Assembly (NCBI RefSeq): GCF_031846485.1 | Contig: NZ_JAVRHQ010000007.1 | Coordinates: 62,001-126,000 of the forward strand | DNA from: Autumnicola tepida | Lineage (GTDB): Bacteria > Bacteroidota > Bacteroidia > Flavobacteriales > Flavobacteriaceae | Direction of reading: 5' to 3' | DNA: 64,000 nt | Shown here: in pieces, positions 46,285 to 54,881 of the stretch | Position numbering within the stretch: position 1 is the first letter of the stretch | Layout of the letters: each line of letters opens with the position of its first letter | Notes under the pieces: model-generated | Told to the model about the DNA's origin: nothing | The model's input: the letters and a program-made list of their open reading frames with translations, nothing else | The model's database searches: none | Made by a program: the position numbers and the translations under genes

Positions 46285-47847
46285 ATGAATTTCATTTATA
46301 GATTAAAAGAAAATACTAAGCTCGTAGGAATCCTTTTGTTTTTCTGTGGTTGTTTTTGCTTTTCTCAGGAGGATATAAAAGAAGGTTTACCAAATAACAA
46401 CAACATTATTCCTGCGCTATCAATAGAAAATGAGAGGGAAGTAAAAAAAGAATTTGCTTTTCATATGGCAATGGGGGATGTATATACCAATATTCGTTTA
46501 CATAAATCCGGTTTACTGCAGAATCAGGAACTGTGTTTTATGGCAGGTTTGAATTATAACAAACCATGGACGAGGGATGCGGCTATTAATACCTGGAATG
46601 CAGGAGGTCTCTTGTTCCCCTCTGTAGCTAAAAATACGTTGCTTTCAGCACTAACAAAAAATTCAGAAGGCGAAGTGATCATAGATGGTCAGTATTGGGA
46701 CAAAGTAATCTGGACTGTTGGAGCCTGGAATTATTATCTATATACTGGTGATAAGGAGATGCTGAAACTTGCTTATGAAATCACTAAAAGAACTCTAAGG
46801 CTGATGGAGGACCAGGAGTTCGATGCTAAGAATGGTTTATTTAGAGGAGCAGCGGTCTATGGAGACGGAGTAGCCGCTTATCCAGAGATTTATACCCGCT
46901 CCAAAAAGGGAAATACATATAGTGCCATTATGATGTGGCCTGAGGAGAACCCAGATTTGAAAGCATCCACCGGTTATGGTCTCCCCATGCAGGTTCTTTC
47001 CACGAACTGTTTGTATTACCAAGTCTATAAAACCCTTGATAAGATGGCCGCAGAACTGGGTGAAAATCCAGATTCTGATTGGAACTTGAAAGCCGAAAAA
47101 TTAAAAACCGCAATCAACAATAACCTTTGGAATTCCGAAAAGCAAACCTATGATTATTTTATTGATCCATTTAATGGAAGTGGGGCACAGGAAGGAATGG
47201 GACTTTCCTTTGCCATTATGTTTGATGTAGCCGATTCGGCACAAATTAAGGCTATTTTCGAAAACACCTACGTTGAACCAGCGGGTATTCCGGTAGTATG
47301 GCCATCCTTTCCACGTTATATTAATGAAGAAAAAACTAGTTACGGCAGGCATAGCGGTACTGTGTGGCCACACGTTCAGGGGTTTTGGGCCTATGCGGCA
47401 GCATTGAATAACCGAAAAGAAATCTTCTTACATGAATTCAATATCCTAACAGACAATGCCTGGAGAGATAAACAATTTGTAGAGATCTACCATCCCAAGA
47501 CCGGAGAAAAATATGGAGGTATCCAAGAAAATCCCAGAGGAAAATGGAATCTTACTAGTTCTCAAAATAGACAAACCTGGAGTGCAACCGCTTACTTGCG
47601 AATGGTTCTAATGGGGGTTATGGGAATGCGCTTTGATACAGATGGAATTGACTTTAAACCTATGGTGCCGGAAGAGATGGGTAGTATTTATCTGGAAAAC
47701 ATTCGATATCGCGATGCAATTCTGAATTTAACTATTAAGGGTTCCGGAAATCATATTTCCTCGTTCATGATTAATGGAAATAAAACGAATGCTTTTATTC
47801 CGTCAGATATTAAGGGAATACAAAACATACAAATAATAATGGAATAG
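46285..47847 (+). CDS. Six-hairpin (GH63/MGH1-like) glycosidase
   Basis: About 520 residues from ATG 46285, the codon that begins the signal peptide (LVGILLFFCGCFCFSQ); the GTG at 46183 gives a non-conserved leader. An (alpha/alpha)6 barrel is suggested by NKPWTRDAAINTWNAGGLLFPSVAKN, DGQYWDKVIWTVGAWNYYLYTGD, NGLFRGAAVYGDGVAAYPE and SYGRHSGTVWPHVQGFWAYAAAL. The RDA-type acid and the TVWPHVQG segment resemble GH63 and mannosylglycerate-hydrolase-like enzymes. It may cleave an alpha-gluco- or mannoside. The family is only tentatively assigned. It is secreted and follows GH28 in the same run. Confidence 0.7.
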   Translation: MNFIYRLKENTKLVGILLFFCGCFCFSQEDIKEGLPNNNNIIPALSIENEREVKKEFAFHMAMGDVYTNIRLHKSGLLQNQELCFMAGLNYNKPWTRDAAINTWNAGGLLFPSVAKNTLLSALTKNSEGEVIIDGQYWDKVIWTVGAWNYYLYTGDKEMLKLAYEITKRTLRLMEDQEFDAKNGLFRGAAVYGDGVAAYPEIYTRSKKGNTYSAIMMWPEENPDLKASTGYGLPMQVLSTNCLYYQVYKTLDKMAAELGENPDSDWNLKAEKLKTAINNNLWNSEKQTYDYFIDPFNGSGAQEGMGLSFAIMFDVADSAQIKAIFENTYVEPAGIPVVWPSFPRYINEEKTSYGRHSGTVWPHVQGFWAYAAALNNRKEIFLHEFNILTDNAWRDKQFVEIYHPKTGEKYGGIQENPRGKWNLTSSQNRQTWSATAYLRMVLMGVMGMRFDTDGIDFKPMVPEEMGSIYLENIRYRDAILNLTIKGSGNHISSFMINGNKTNAFIPSDIKGIQNIQIIME

Positions 47848-47875
47848 ACCTCTCCAACGGTAAAATAATAAAACC

Positions 47876-50092
47876 ATGTATTCTAAACGATATTATAACT
47901 GTTCTGTTAAGTTTTCCTTGATCAATTTCCTTTCCCTATTGTTCATTTTTGGTTTTATTGGGTGTAATGAATCCACTTCTAATCTTGCCCGGGTAAATTA
48001 TTCAGGTGTGGTTAATACCCAAATCGGGAATAAAGGTAAGCCGGGAAATACTGAGAAAAGATACCATGAAGCAGGTTTTACTTTTCCCGGTGCAACTTAT
48101 CCATTCGGCATGGTTCAGTTTACTCCAACTTTTTTCAATCCCCAAAAAGGTTTTGTGATTAACCAACTTAGCGGGGCGGGGTGTGAACATATGGGGAATT
48201 TACCTCTCTTACCTCTAAAGGGGGAAATTTCCGAGTCACCCGATGATATGATGAAATATGATCCAGGCTATAATATCCTGGAAAGTAAAGCAGGTTTTTA
48301 TAAAGCTACCTTATTTGACGATGTTATCACTGAATTAACTGTTACCAAAAGAACAGGAATAGCAAAAATTACTTACCCAGATAATTTACGGAAAGGAACC
48401 CTAATCATTGGAACAGGAATAAATGCTACAAAGGTGAAAGAGGCTTCAGTAAAGATTATTTCGCCAAATAGTTTTGAAGGTTACGCCGATGGCGGCTCTT
48501 TTTGTGGGGCAGATAGTAACTATAAAATTTATTTTGTAGGGAAATTTAATAAAGAAGCTCAGGATTTTGGTGCCTGGGAGAATGACGATTTAAATAAGCA
48601 AACTCGTGATGCCCAAGGTGCCAATTCAGGAGTCTTCTTTACGTTCGATGTTTCAGAAATTAAAGAATTACAATATGAAATTGGCGTTTCATATGTTTCT
48701 GTAGAAAACGCGCGGAAAAATTTAGAAGCAGAAAAGTCCAATTTTGAAGAAGTGAAAGAGAATACACTCCAAAAATGGAATGAATATTTAAAGAAGATAG
48801 AAATCAACGATACCACTTCTGAGCATGCTGTGCAGTTTTATAGCCATCTTTACCATGCTTTGATTCATCCAAGTTTATTCAGTGATATAAATGGGGAATA
48901 TATAGGAGCTGACGATAAAATACATCATGCCGATAATTTTGATTTCTATACGGCTTTTAGCAATTGGGATACTTATAGAACCCAGATACAGCTTGTAAGT
49001 ATTTTATTTCCAGAAAAAGCATCAGACATTGTTACTTCTCATTTAAAATTTGCTGAGCAGTCCGGAGGTGGATTCCCCCGGTGGGTCCTTGCCAACCGGG
49101 AAACAGGAATCATGCAGGGCGATCCCACCTCTATTTTAATAACAAATGCTTATGCCTTTGGGGCTACTGATTTTGATAAAAAGAAGGCTCTTGAAATAAT
49201 GCGTAGAGGAGCAGAGGAACCAGGTACTAAATCTCAGGAAAAGCTTACCCGGCCTCAATTGGCATCCTATCTTGAGAAAGGTTATATCGGGAATGCTTCC
49301 GTAACCCTGGAATATACTTCTTCTGATTTTGCAATTGCACAGTTTGCAAAACGGGCATTACAGGATGAGGTTGTTCAGGAGAAATATCTGAAGAGAGCTC
49401 AAAACTGGAAAAAACTTTATAATCCTGAAACGCAATGGTTTCATTCAAGAAATGAGGATGGTTCCTGGAAAGATCAAAAAATAGGATTCCGTGAAGCTAC
49501 CTATAAAGATTATTTCTGGATGGTACCATACAATTTATCCGGTTTGATCGATACGTTAGGAGGGAAACAGGTTGCCATAGAACGGCTGGATAGTTATTTC
49601 CAGCAGTTAGATGCAGATTATAATCAAACCTGGTTTGCCGCGGGCAATGAGCCTTCTTTCCAGGTACCCTGGACTTATAACTGGACAGGAGCTCCCCATA
49701 AAACGCAGGCCCTTGTGAGACGGATTGTTCAGGAGCAGTATTCAATGAAGGACAATGGTTTGCCGGGAAATGATGATTTAGGAACCATGGGGGCCTGGTA
49801 TGTTTTTGCAAACATAGGCTTATATCCCATGATCCCAGGCATAGGAGGTTTTAGTATTAGTACTCCTTTATTTAAAAGAATTATGATTGATTTGCCTGAT
49901 GGAGAACTTGTGATCACCTCCGGATCAAAACAGCATTCCTATGTCGAAGCACTGGAATTCAATGGAAAAGAATATAATTCTACCTGGATTCAATGGGATG
50001 AACTAAAGAATGGCGGGACTTTGGAATTTCAAACTTCGGAACAGGTTATTAAAGACTGGGGTAATGAAAATCCCCCGCCAAGTTTTCGTTAG
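47876..50092 (+). CDS. GH92-family alpha-mannosidase (canonical motifs)
   Basis: 738-residue lipoprotein (lipobox FIGC). GH92 enzymes are calcium-dependent, inverting exo-alpha-mannosidases. Visible motifs: FPGATYPFGMVQFTP, GAGCEHMGNLPLLPLKG, AFSNWDTYRTQIQL (the WDTxR motif), the general-acid Glu in GNEPS (~592) and GNDDLGTMGAWYVFANIGLYP with the conserved Asp pair (~633-634). All key residues are present, so it should be active. It is the first of four GH92 genes in 12 kb and serves as the internal reference for the three altered ones. Confidence 0.94.
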   Translation: MYSKRYYNCSVKFSLINFLSLLFIFGFIGCNESTSNLARVNYSGVVNTQIGNKGKPGNTEKRYHEAGFTFPGATYPFGMVQFTPTFFNPQKGFVINQLSGAGCEHMGNLPLLPLKGEISESPDDMMKYDPGYNILESKAGFYKATLFDDVITELTVTKRTGIAKITYPDNLRKGTLIIGTGINATKVKEASVKIISPNSFEGYADGGSFCGADSNYKIYFVGKFNKEAQDFGAWENDDLNKQTRDAQGANSGVFFTFDVSEIKELQYEIGVSYVSVENARKNLEAEKSNFEEVKENTLQKWNEYLKKIEINDTTSEHAVQFYSHLYHALIHPSLFSDINGEYIGADDKIHHADNFDFYTAFSNWDTYRTQIQLVSILFPEKASDIVTSHLKFAEQSGGGFPRWVLANRETGIMQGDPTSILITNAYAFGATDFDKKKALEIMRRGAEEPGTKSQEKLTRPQLASYLEKGYIGNASVTLEYTSSDFAIAQFAKRALQDEVVQEKYLKRAQNWKKLYNPETQWFHSRNEDGSWKDQKIGFREATYKDYFWMVPYNLSGLIDTLGGKQVAIERLDSYFQQLDADYNQTWFAAGNEPSFQVPWTYNWTGAPHKTQALVRRIVQEQYSMKDNGLPGNDDLGTMGAWYVFANIGLYPMIPGIGGFSISTPLFKRIMIDLPDGELVITSGSKQHSYVEALEFNGKEYNSTWIQWDELKNGGTLEFQTSEQVIKDWGNENPPPSFR

Positions 50093-50148
50093 GAGTTCTG
50101 GTAGCCTTTTCGGGATTGTTTAAGGTGTTCATTTTTAATAGAAAATTT

Positions 50149-52428
50149 ATGAAGCATTCAAAGTATTGGCTATTCATCTTAATAATTTTGATAGATGGAT
50201 CTTTATCGGAGGTAAAGTCACAAGCTTCTCGTGAGGTGGTGGCGGAAAAAGAGCTGGTTGATTATGTGAATCCTTACATTGGCAATATACATAGTTTACT
50301 TAAGCCCACTTACCCTACTGTTCATTTACCAAATAGTTTTATGCGGGTTAACCCGGCACGTGTTGATTATACCGATGTCACTTTAAAAGGATTACCTCTG
50401 CTTCGCCCGGGGAAAGATTATTCTGCATTTAACCTTAGTCCCTTTCAGGGAGAAGAAAGTGAAATCACACCTGTCATTTCATTTACTTATGATAATGAAG
50501 AAGTTACTCCGTATTCCTATTCCGTAATTCTTGATGAGAACGAGACGGAAGTCAATTTTGGGGTATCTCATCAATCTGCTGTTTATCAAATCAAATTCAC
50601 TGAAAAAAAGGACGCATTTGTTATTCTGAATGCTGAAAAGGGAGAAATGAGATGGGACGGAAAGGGACTTTCCGGATATCAACTCCTAGAGAACGGTGTT
50701 CGGGTATATGTTTACCTGTTACCGAACCAGGTTCCTGTTAACAATTATGTGTTGGAGAATGAAGAATTGATCGATAGAAAGTATGCTGAAGGTGAAAATG
50801 CCAGTATGGTTTTGAAATATTCCAAAGATACACAGGAAATAAATCTTTACTATGGAATTTCTTTCATTAGCGCTGAACAGGCCAGAAAGAACATGGAAAA
50901 AGAAGTTCTTTCTGCTGATATTGAAGAATTGCAACTGGAAGGGCGAAAAATATGGAATGATGCTTTGAACAGAATAAAAGCAGAAGGTTCAGAAGATGAT
51001 AAAATAGTATTTTATACAGCCTTATATCGTTCTTATTACCGTCCCGTTTCCTTGTCGGAAGATGGACGTTATTTTAGTGCTTCCGACGGAAAAGTACATG
51101 AGGATAATGGTATTCCTTTTTATACCGATGATTCTGCATGGGGTACTTACCGTGCGCTGCATCCGCTAAATGCATTATTAGATGCCGAAAAGGAAGAGGC
51201 CTTACTAACTTCTTATTTACGCGCGGCTGAACAACTGGACAAATTTAGAATGCCAAAAACCATGAATGTCACCGGGAACCAGCTAGGGATGCATTCAAAC
51301 GATATACTTATATCCTTTCTGGATGCTTATAATAAAGGAATTAGAGACTTCGATCTGGGAAAAGCTTTTAAGGCCGGTAAAAATGTGGTCATGAAAAGAA
51401 CCCTGGCTCCTGGATCTGATGAGCCTGCTGGAAGATTAAATAAATTTTACCGTGAGAACGGCTATGTTCCGGCAATATGGGGGACTGATAAAGAATTGAC
51501 GCCTCAGGTTAAACCTAAAATAAAACGTATGGCCGTTTCAGTCACTTTGGGAACAGCTTATAACGACTGGGCTTTAGCCCAAATGGCAAAAGAATTGAAT
51601 CTTCAGGATGATTTTCAGTATTTCTGCAACCGCTCTATTAATTATCGCAATTTATTTAATTCAAGGACTAAGTTTTTTCATCCCAAAGATACCGAAGGAA
51701 AATTTTTGTCATCCTTTGACTATGAATTATCGGGAGGACAGGATGGCAAACTCTTTTTTACTGAAGGGAACGCATGGAATTATCGTTTCGGGCTACAGTA
51801 TAACCTGGAAGATCATATTAACATGATGGGCGGCAGGAATGCCTTTGCTGAAAGATTAGATTCGTTATTTACAAAATCTCTTGGATTACCCAAGTACCGT
51901 CATTACCTCCAATTTCCAACTCAAACAGGTGTTGTAGGAGGTTTTGCTATGGGAAATGAACCTTCTTTTCATATACCTTACCTATTTAATTATGCCGGAA
52001 AGCCATGGAAGACGCAGGAACGTATTCGGATTTTACTAAGACAATGGTTTCGTAATGATCTAATGGGAATGCCGGGAGATGAGGGTGCCGGGGCAATGTC
52101 TGCCTTTGCTGTTTTTTCTTTTGTGGGCCTTTACCCCGTGACCCCGGGGATTCCTGTTTATAATATTGGGAGTCCGGTATTTGAGCAGGTGAATTTTGAA
52201 CTGCCGAATAATCGAAATTTTGAAATTACAGCTAAGAATAATTCTGAAGAGAACAAATATATTCAATCTGCTATCCTCAACGGCCAAGCTTTGAATAAAC
52301 CCTGGCTAAGTCATGCAGATATTATAAATGGTGGGAAACTCATCTTGGAAATGGGTCCCAGGCCAAACAAGGAGTGGGGAGCCTCCGCTTCATCTGCTCC
52401 GCCATCCATGCCGATCAAGTGTAAGTAA
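50149..52428 (+). CDS. GH92-like protein with substituted catalytic-site residues
   Basis: About 759 residues with a signal peptide (WLFILIILIDGSLSEVKSQ). It is overall GH92: VDYVNPYIGN, NEPS (Glu ~604) and AMSAFAVFSFVGLYPVTPGIPVYNIGSP. Compared with the canonical neighbour, WDTYR reads WGTYR and GNDD/GDED reads GDEG (643-646), so a normally conserved Asp is Gly. It and the next gene are tandem duplicates, alignable without gaps over most of their length. The protein may have lost or changed activity, or act as a binding protein. ATG 50149 is chosen for the signal peptide. Confidence 0.85.
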   Translation: MKHSKYWLFILIILIDGSLSEVKSQASREVVAEKELVDYVNPYIGNIHSLLKPTYPTVHLPNSFMRVNPARVDYTDVTLKGLPLLRPGKDYSAFNLSPFQGEESEITPVISFTYDNEEVTPYSYSVILDENETEVNFGVSHQSAVYQIKFTEKKDAFVILNAEKGEMRWDGKGLSGYQLLENGVRVYVYLLPNQVPVNNYVLENEELIDRKYAEGENASMVLKYSKDTQEINLYYGISFISAEQARKNMEKEVLSADIEELQLEGRKIWNDALNRIKAEGSEDDKIVFYTALYRSYYRPVSLSEDGRYFSASDGKVHEDNGIPFYTDDSAWGTYRALHPLNALLDAEKEEALLTSYLRAAEQLDKFRMPKTMNVTGNQLGMHSNDILISFLDAYNKGIRDFDLGKAFKAGKNVVMKRTLAPGSDEPAGRLNKFYRENGYVPAIWGTDKELTPQVKPKIKRMAVSVTLGTAYNDWALAQMAKELNLQDDFQYFCNRSINYRNLFNSRTKFFHPKDTEGKFLSSFDYELSGGQDGKLFFTEGNAWNYRFGLQYNLEDHINMMGGRNAFAERLDSLFTKSLGLPKYRHYLQFPTQTGVVGGFAMGNEPSFHIPYLFNYAGKPWKTQERIRILLRQWFRNDLMGMPGDEGAGAMSAFAVFSFVGLYPVTPGIPVYNIGSPVFEQVNFELPNNRNFEITAKNNSEENKYIQSAILNGQALNKPWLSHADIINGGKLILEMGPRPNKEWGASASSAPPSMPIKCK

Positions 52429-52466
52429 TAAGGCATATTGCACCGAATTATTCTAAATATCAATAA

Positions 52467-54761
52467 ATGAAATATTTACAAATTCATATTGCTGTATTTC
52501 TAGTTATGTGCTTTATAAATGCAGCTGGCCTAAAGGCACAGGAAAGCGATGAGAAAGATTTCGTGGATTATGTGAATCCTTATATAGGAAATATCAGCCA
52601 CTTATTGAAGCCGACTCATCCCGCAGTGCACTTACCGAATAGCTATTTATGTCTGACTCCAGATAGGGATGATAATACTGATATTACCTTAAGGGGATTA
52701 CCATTAGTAAGATCGGAGGATTATTATTCTGCTTTTCATCTTAGTCCTTTCCAGGGAGATATAAGCGAAATGAAACCTGTTATTTTGTATGGCTATGACA
52801 ATGAGAAGGTTACGCCTTATTCTTATTCCGTAATTCTTGATAAAAAAGAGACTGAAATTAATTTCGGGGTATCCCATCAATCTGCCATCTATCAGATAAA
52901 ATTTGAAGAAAAAGAGGACGGCTATTTAATTTTTAATTCCGCGAGAGGAGAAATGAAATGGGACGGAAAGGCGCTTTCCGGCCATCAGGTTCTTAAGGAA
53001 GGGGTGCGGGCATATGTTTACCTGTTACCAGACCAGGCACCAATGGCCAATTATGTACTGGAAAACAGAGTATTAAAAGATAAAAGTCAGGCTGAAGGTA
53101 AAAATGCCAATATCGTTTTGAAATATTCTAAGGATTCTGGCGAAATAAATCTTCGGTATGGGATTTCTTTTATCAGCGTTGAACAGGCAAAAAAGAACAT
53201 GGAAGGAGAAGTTTTGGAGAATGACATTGCTGGTTTACAGTTGGAAGGCCGGAAAATATGGGATAATACTTTAAAAAAGATCAAGGTCGAGGGAGGTTCT
53301 GAAGATGATAAAACGGTATTTTATACGGCCTTATATAGAAACTTTCGTTTTCCTGTTTCCATTGCGGAAGATGGCAATTACTTTAGTCCTTTTGACGAGA
53401 AAATACATAAAGATAATATAAAGCCATTCTATTCAGGTCTTCATGATTCAGGTTGGAATGCCTATCTGGGAGTTCGCCCTTTAGCCACACTCCTTGAACC
53501 GGAAAGGGAAGAGAAAATCCTTAATTCGATGCTTGAAGTTTCCAGCCAGTTGGAGTATTTCAGAATGCCTAGATATATAGGACTTACCGAACATAAAGTC
53601 GGGATGATCTCCAATCATTATATCATCTCTTTTTTAGACGCTTACAATAAAGGAATCACTGGTTTCGATTTAGAAAAAGCTTTCAGGGCAGGAAAAAGTG
53701 CTATGATGGAAAGAACCCTGGCCCCTGTTTCAGACGAGCCTGCAGGAGAGTTGAACCGATTTTATAAACAACATGGATATGTGCCGGCTTTATGGGAAGG
53801 TCAGAAAGAAAAGTTTCTGCCCCAGGTAAAACCCTTTACAAATCGTATGGCCCTTGCCGTAACATTGGGAGCTGCTCACGACGACTGGGCACTCGCGCAG
53901 ATGGCAGAAGAGCTGGGTATGCAGGAGGATTTCGACTATTTTTGTGAACGTTCCTTCAATTATCGTAAGCTCTATAATTATGGAACAGGCTTTTTTCACC
54001 CAAGGGACAAGTCGGGACGCTTTATATTGCCGATAGACTACGTTTATTCCGGAGGTTTGGCCGGGAGGGACTTTTATGACGAAAGTAATGGATGGATCTA
54101 TCGTTTTGCATTGCAATATAATATTGAAGATGGGATCGAGATGATGGGTGGCAAAGAAGTATTCGCTTCAAATCTGGATGAATTATTCTCCAAACCATTT
54201 CCTGAAGAAAGAAATGTTCAATTGTACCGCTATCATAACCAAACCGGGATAGTCGGGCATTTTTCTATGGGGAACGAACCTTCTTTTCATATTCCTTACC
54301 TGTACAACTACTTAGAAAAACCCTGGAAAACTCAGAAGCATATTCGTATATTAATGAAACAATGGTTTCGTAATGATCTCTTGGGTATTCCCGGCGATGA
54401 GGATGCGGGGGCTTTGTCTGCCTTTATTGTATTTTCTTCGATGGGGTTTTATCCTGTGTCACCGGGAGTGCCGGTTTACAACATAGGCAGTCCGGTATTT
54501 AATAAAATCAATATTGAATTATCCGGTAATCGTAATTTTGCGATCATCGCTAAAGATAATTCGGAAAAAAACAAGTATATCCAATCGGCAATTTTGAACG
54601 GAAAACCTTTAAATAAGCCCTGGTTTAGCCATTCTGATGTAATAAAAGGAGGAAGGCTCACTTTACAAATGGGGCCGAGGCCAAATAAAAACTGGGGAAT
54701 AGGGCCAGATGCTTCTCCTCCATCCATGCCACTGTCAGAATGTAGCTCTTCGGATAAATAA
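52467..54761 (+). CDS. GH92-like protein, tandem paralogue
   Basis: 764 residues with a signal peptide (IAVFLVMCFINAAGLKAQ). It follows the same plan as its upstream twin: VDYVNPYIGNISHLLKPTHPAVHLPNS, MGNEPSFHIPYLYNY (Glu ~604) and GDEDAGALSAFIVFSSMGFYPV (643-). Here the GDED acids are retained, but the WDTxR motif reads WNAYL. It is thus a second, differently altered copy. Its linkage to an alternative alpha-mannoside, perhaps sulfated or otherwise decorated, is inference. It probably arose by duplication with the 50149 gene. Confidence 0.85.
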   Translation: MKYLQIHIAVFLVMCFINAAGLKAQESDEKDFVDYVNPYIGNISHLLKPTHPAVHLPNSYLCLTPDRDDNTDITLRGLPLVRSEDYYSAFHLSPFQGDISEMKPVILYGYDNEKVTPYSYSVILDKKETEINFGVSHQSAIYQIKFEEKEDGYLIFNSARGEMKWDGKALSGHQVLKEGVRAYVYLLPDQAPMANYVLENRVLKDKSQAEGKNANIVLKYSKDSGEINLRYGISFISVEQAKKNMEGEVLENDIAGLQLEGRKIWDNTLKKIKVEGGSEDDKTVFYTALYRNFRFPVSIAEDGNYFSPFDEKIHKDNIKPFYSGLHDSGWNAYLGVRPLATLLEPEREEKILNSMLEVSSQLEYFRMPRYIGLTEHKVGMISNHYIISFLDAYNKGITGFDLEKAFRAGKSAMMERTLAPVSDEPAGELNRFYKQHGYVPALWEGQKEKFLPQVKPFTNRMALAVTLGAAHDDWALAQMAEELGMQEDFDYFCERSFNYRKLYNYGTGFFHPRDKSGRFILPIDYVYSGGLAGRDFYDESNGWIYRFALQYNIEDGIEMMGGKEVFASNLDELFSKPFPEERNVQLYRYHNQTGIVGHFSMGNEPSFHIPYLYNYLEKPWKTQKHIRILMKQWFRNDLLGIPGDEDAGALSAFIVFSSMGFYPVSPGVPVYNIGSPVFNKINIELSGNRNFAIIAKDNSEKNKYIQSAILNGKPLNKPWFSHSDVIKGGRLTLQMGPRPNKNWGIGPDASPPSMPLSECSSSDK

Positions 54762-54881
54762 TGAATTCATTCCCTGCAATCAAAGTTTAAGTTTTTCTGA
54801 AGTAAATTTCAAATTGCTGGTCGGGATAGCATAATAATATTAAACAGCTGAAGATTAAAAAAATAAAGAGTTTCGAAGTAT

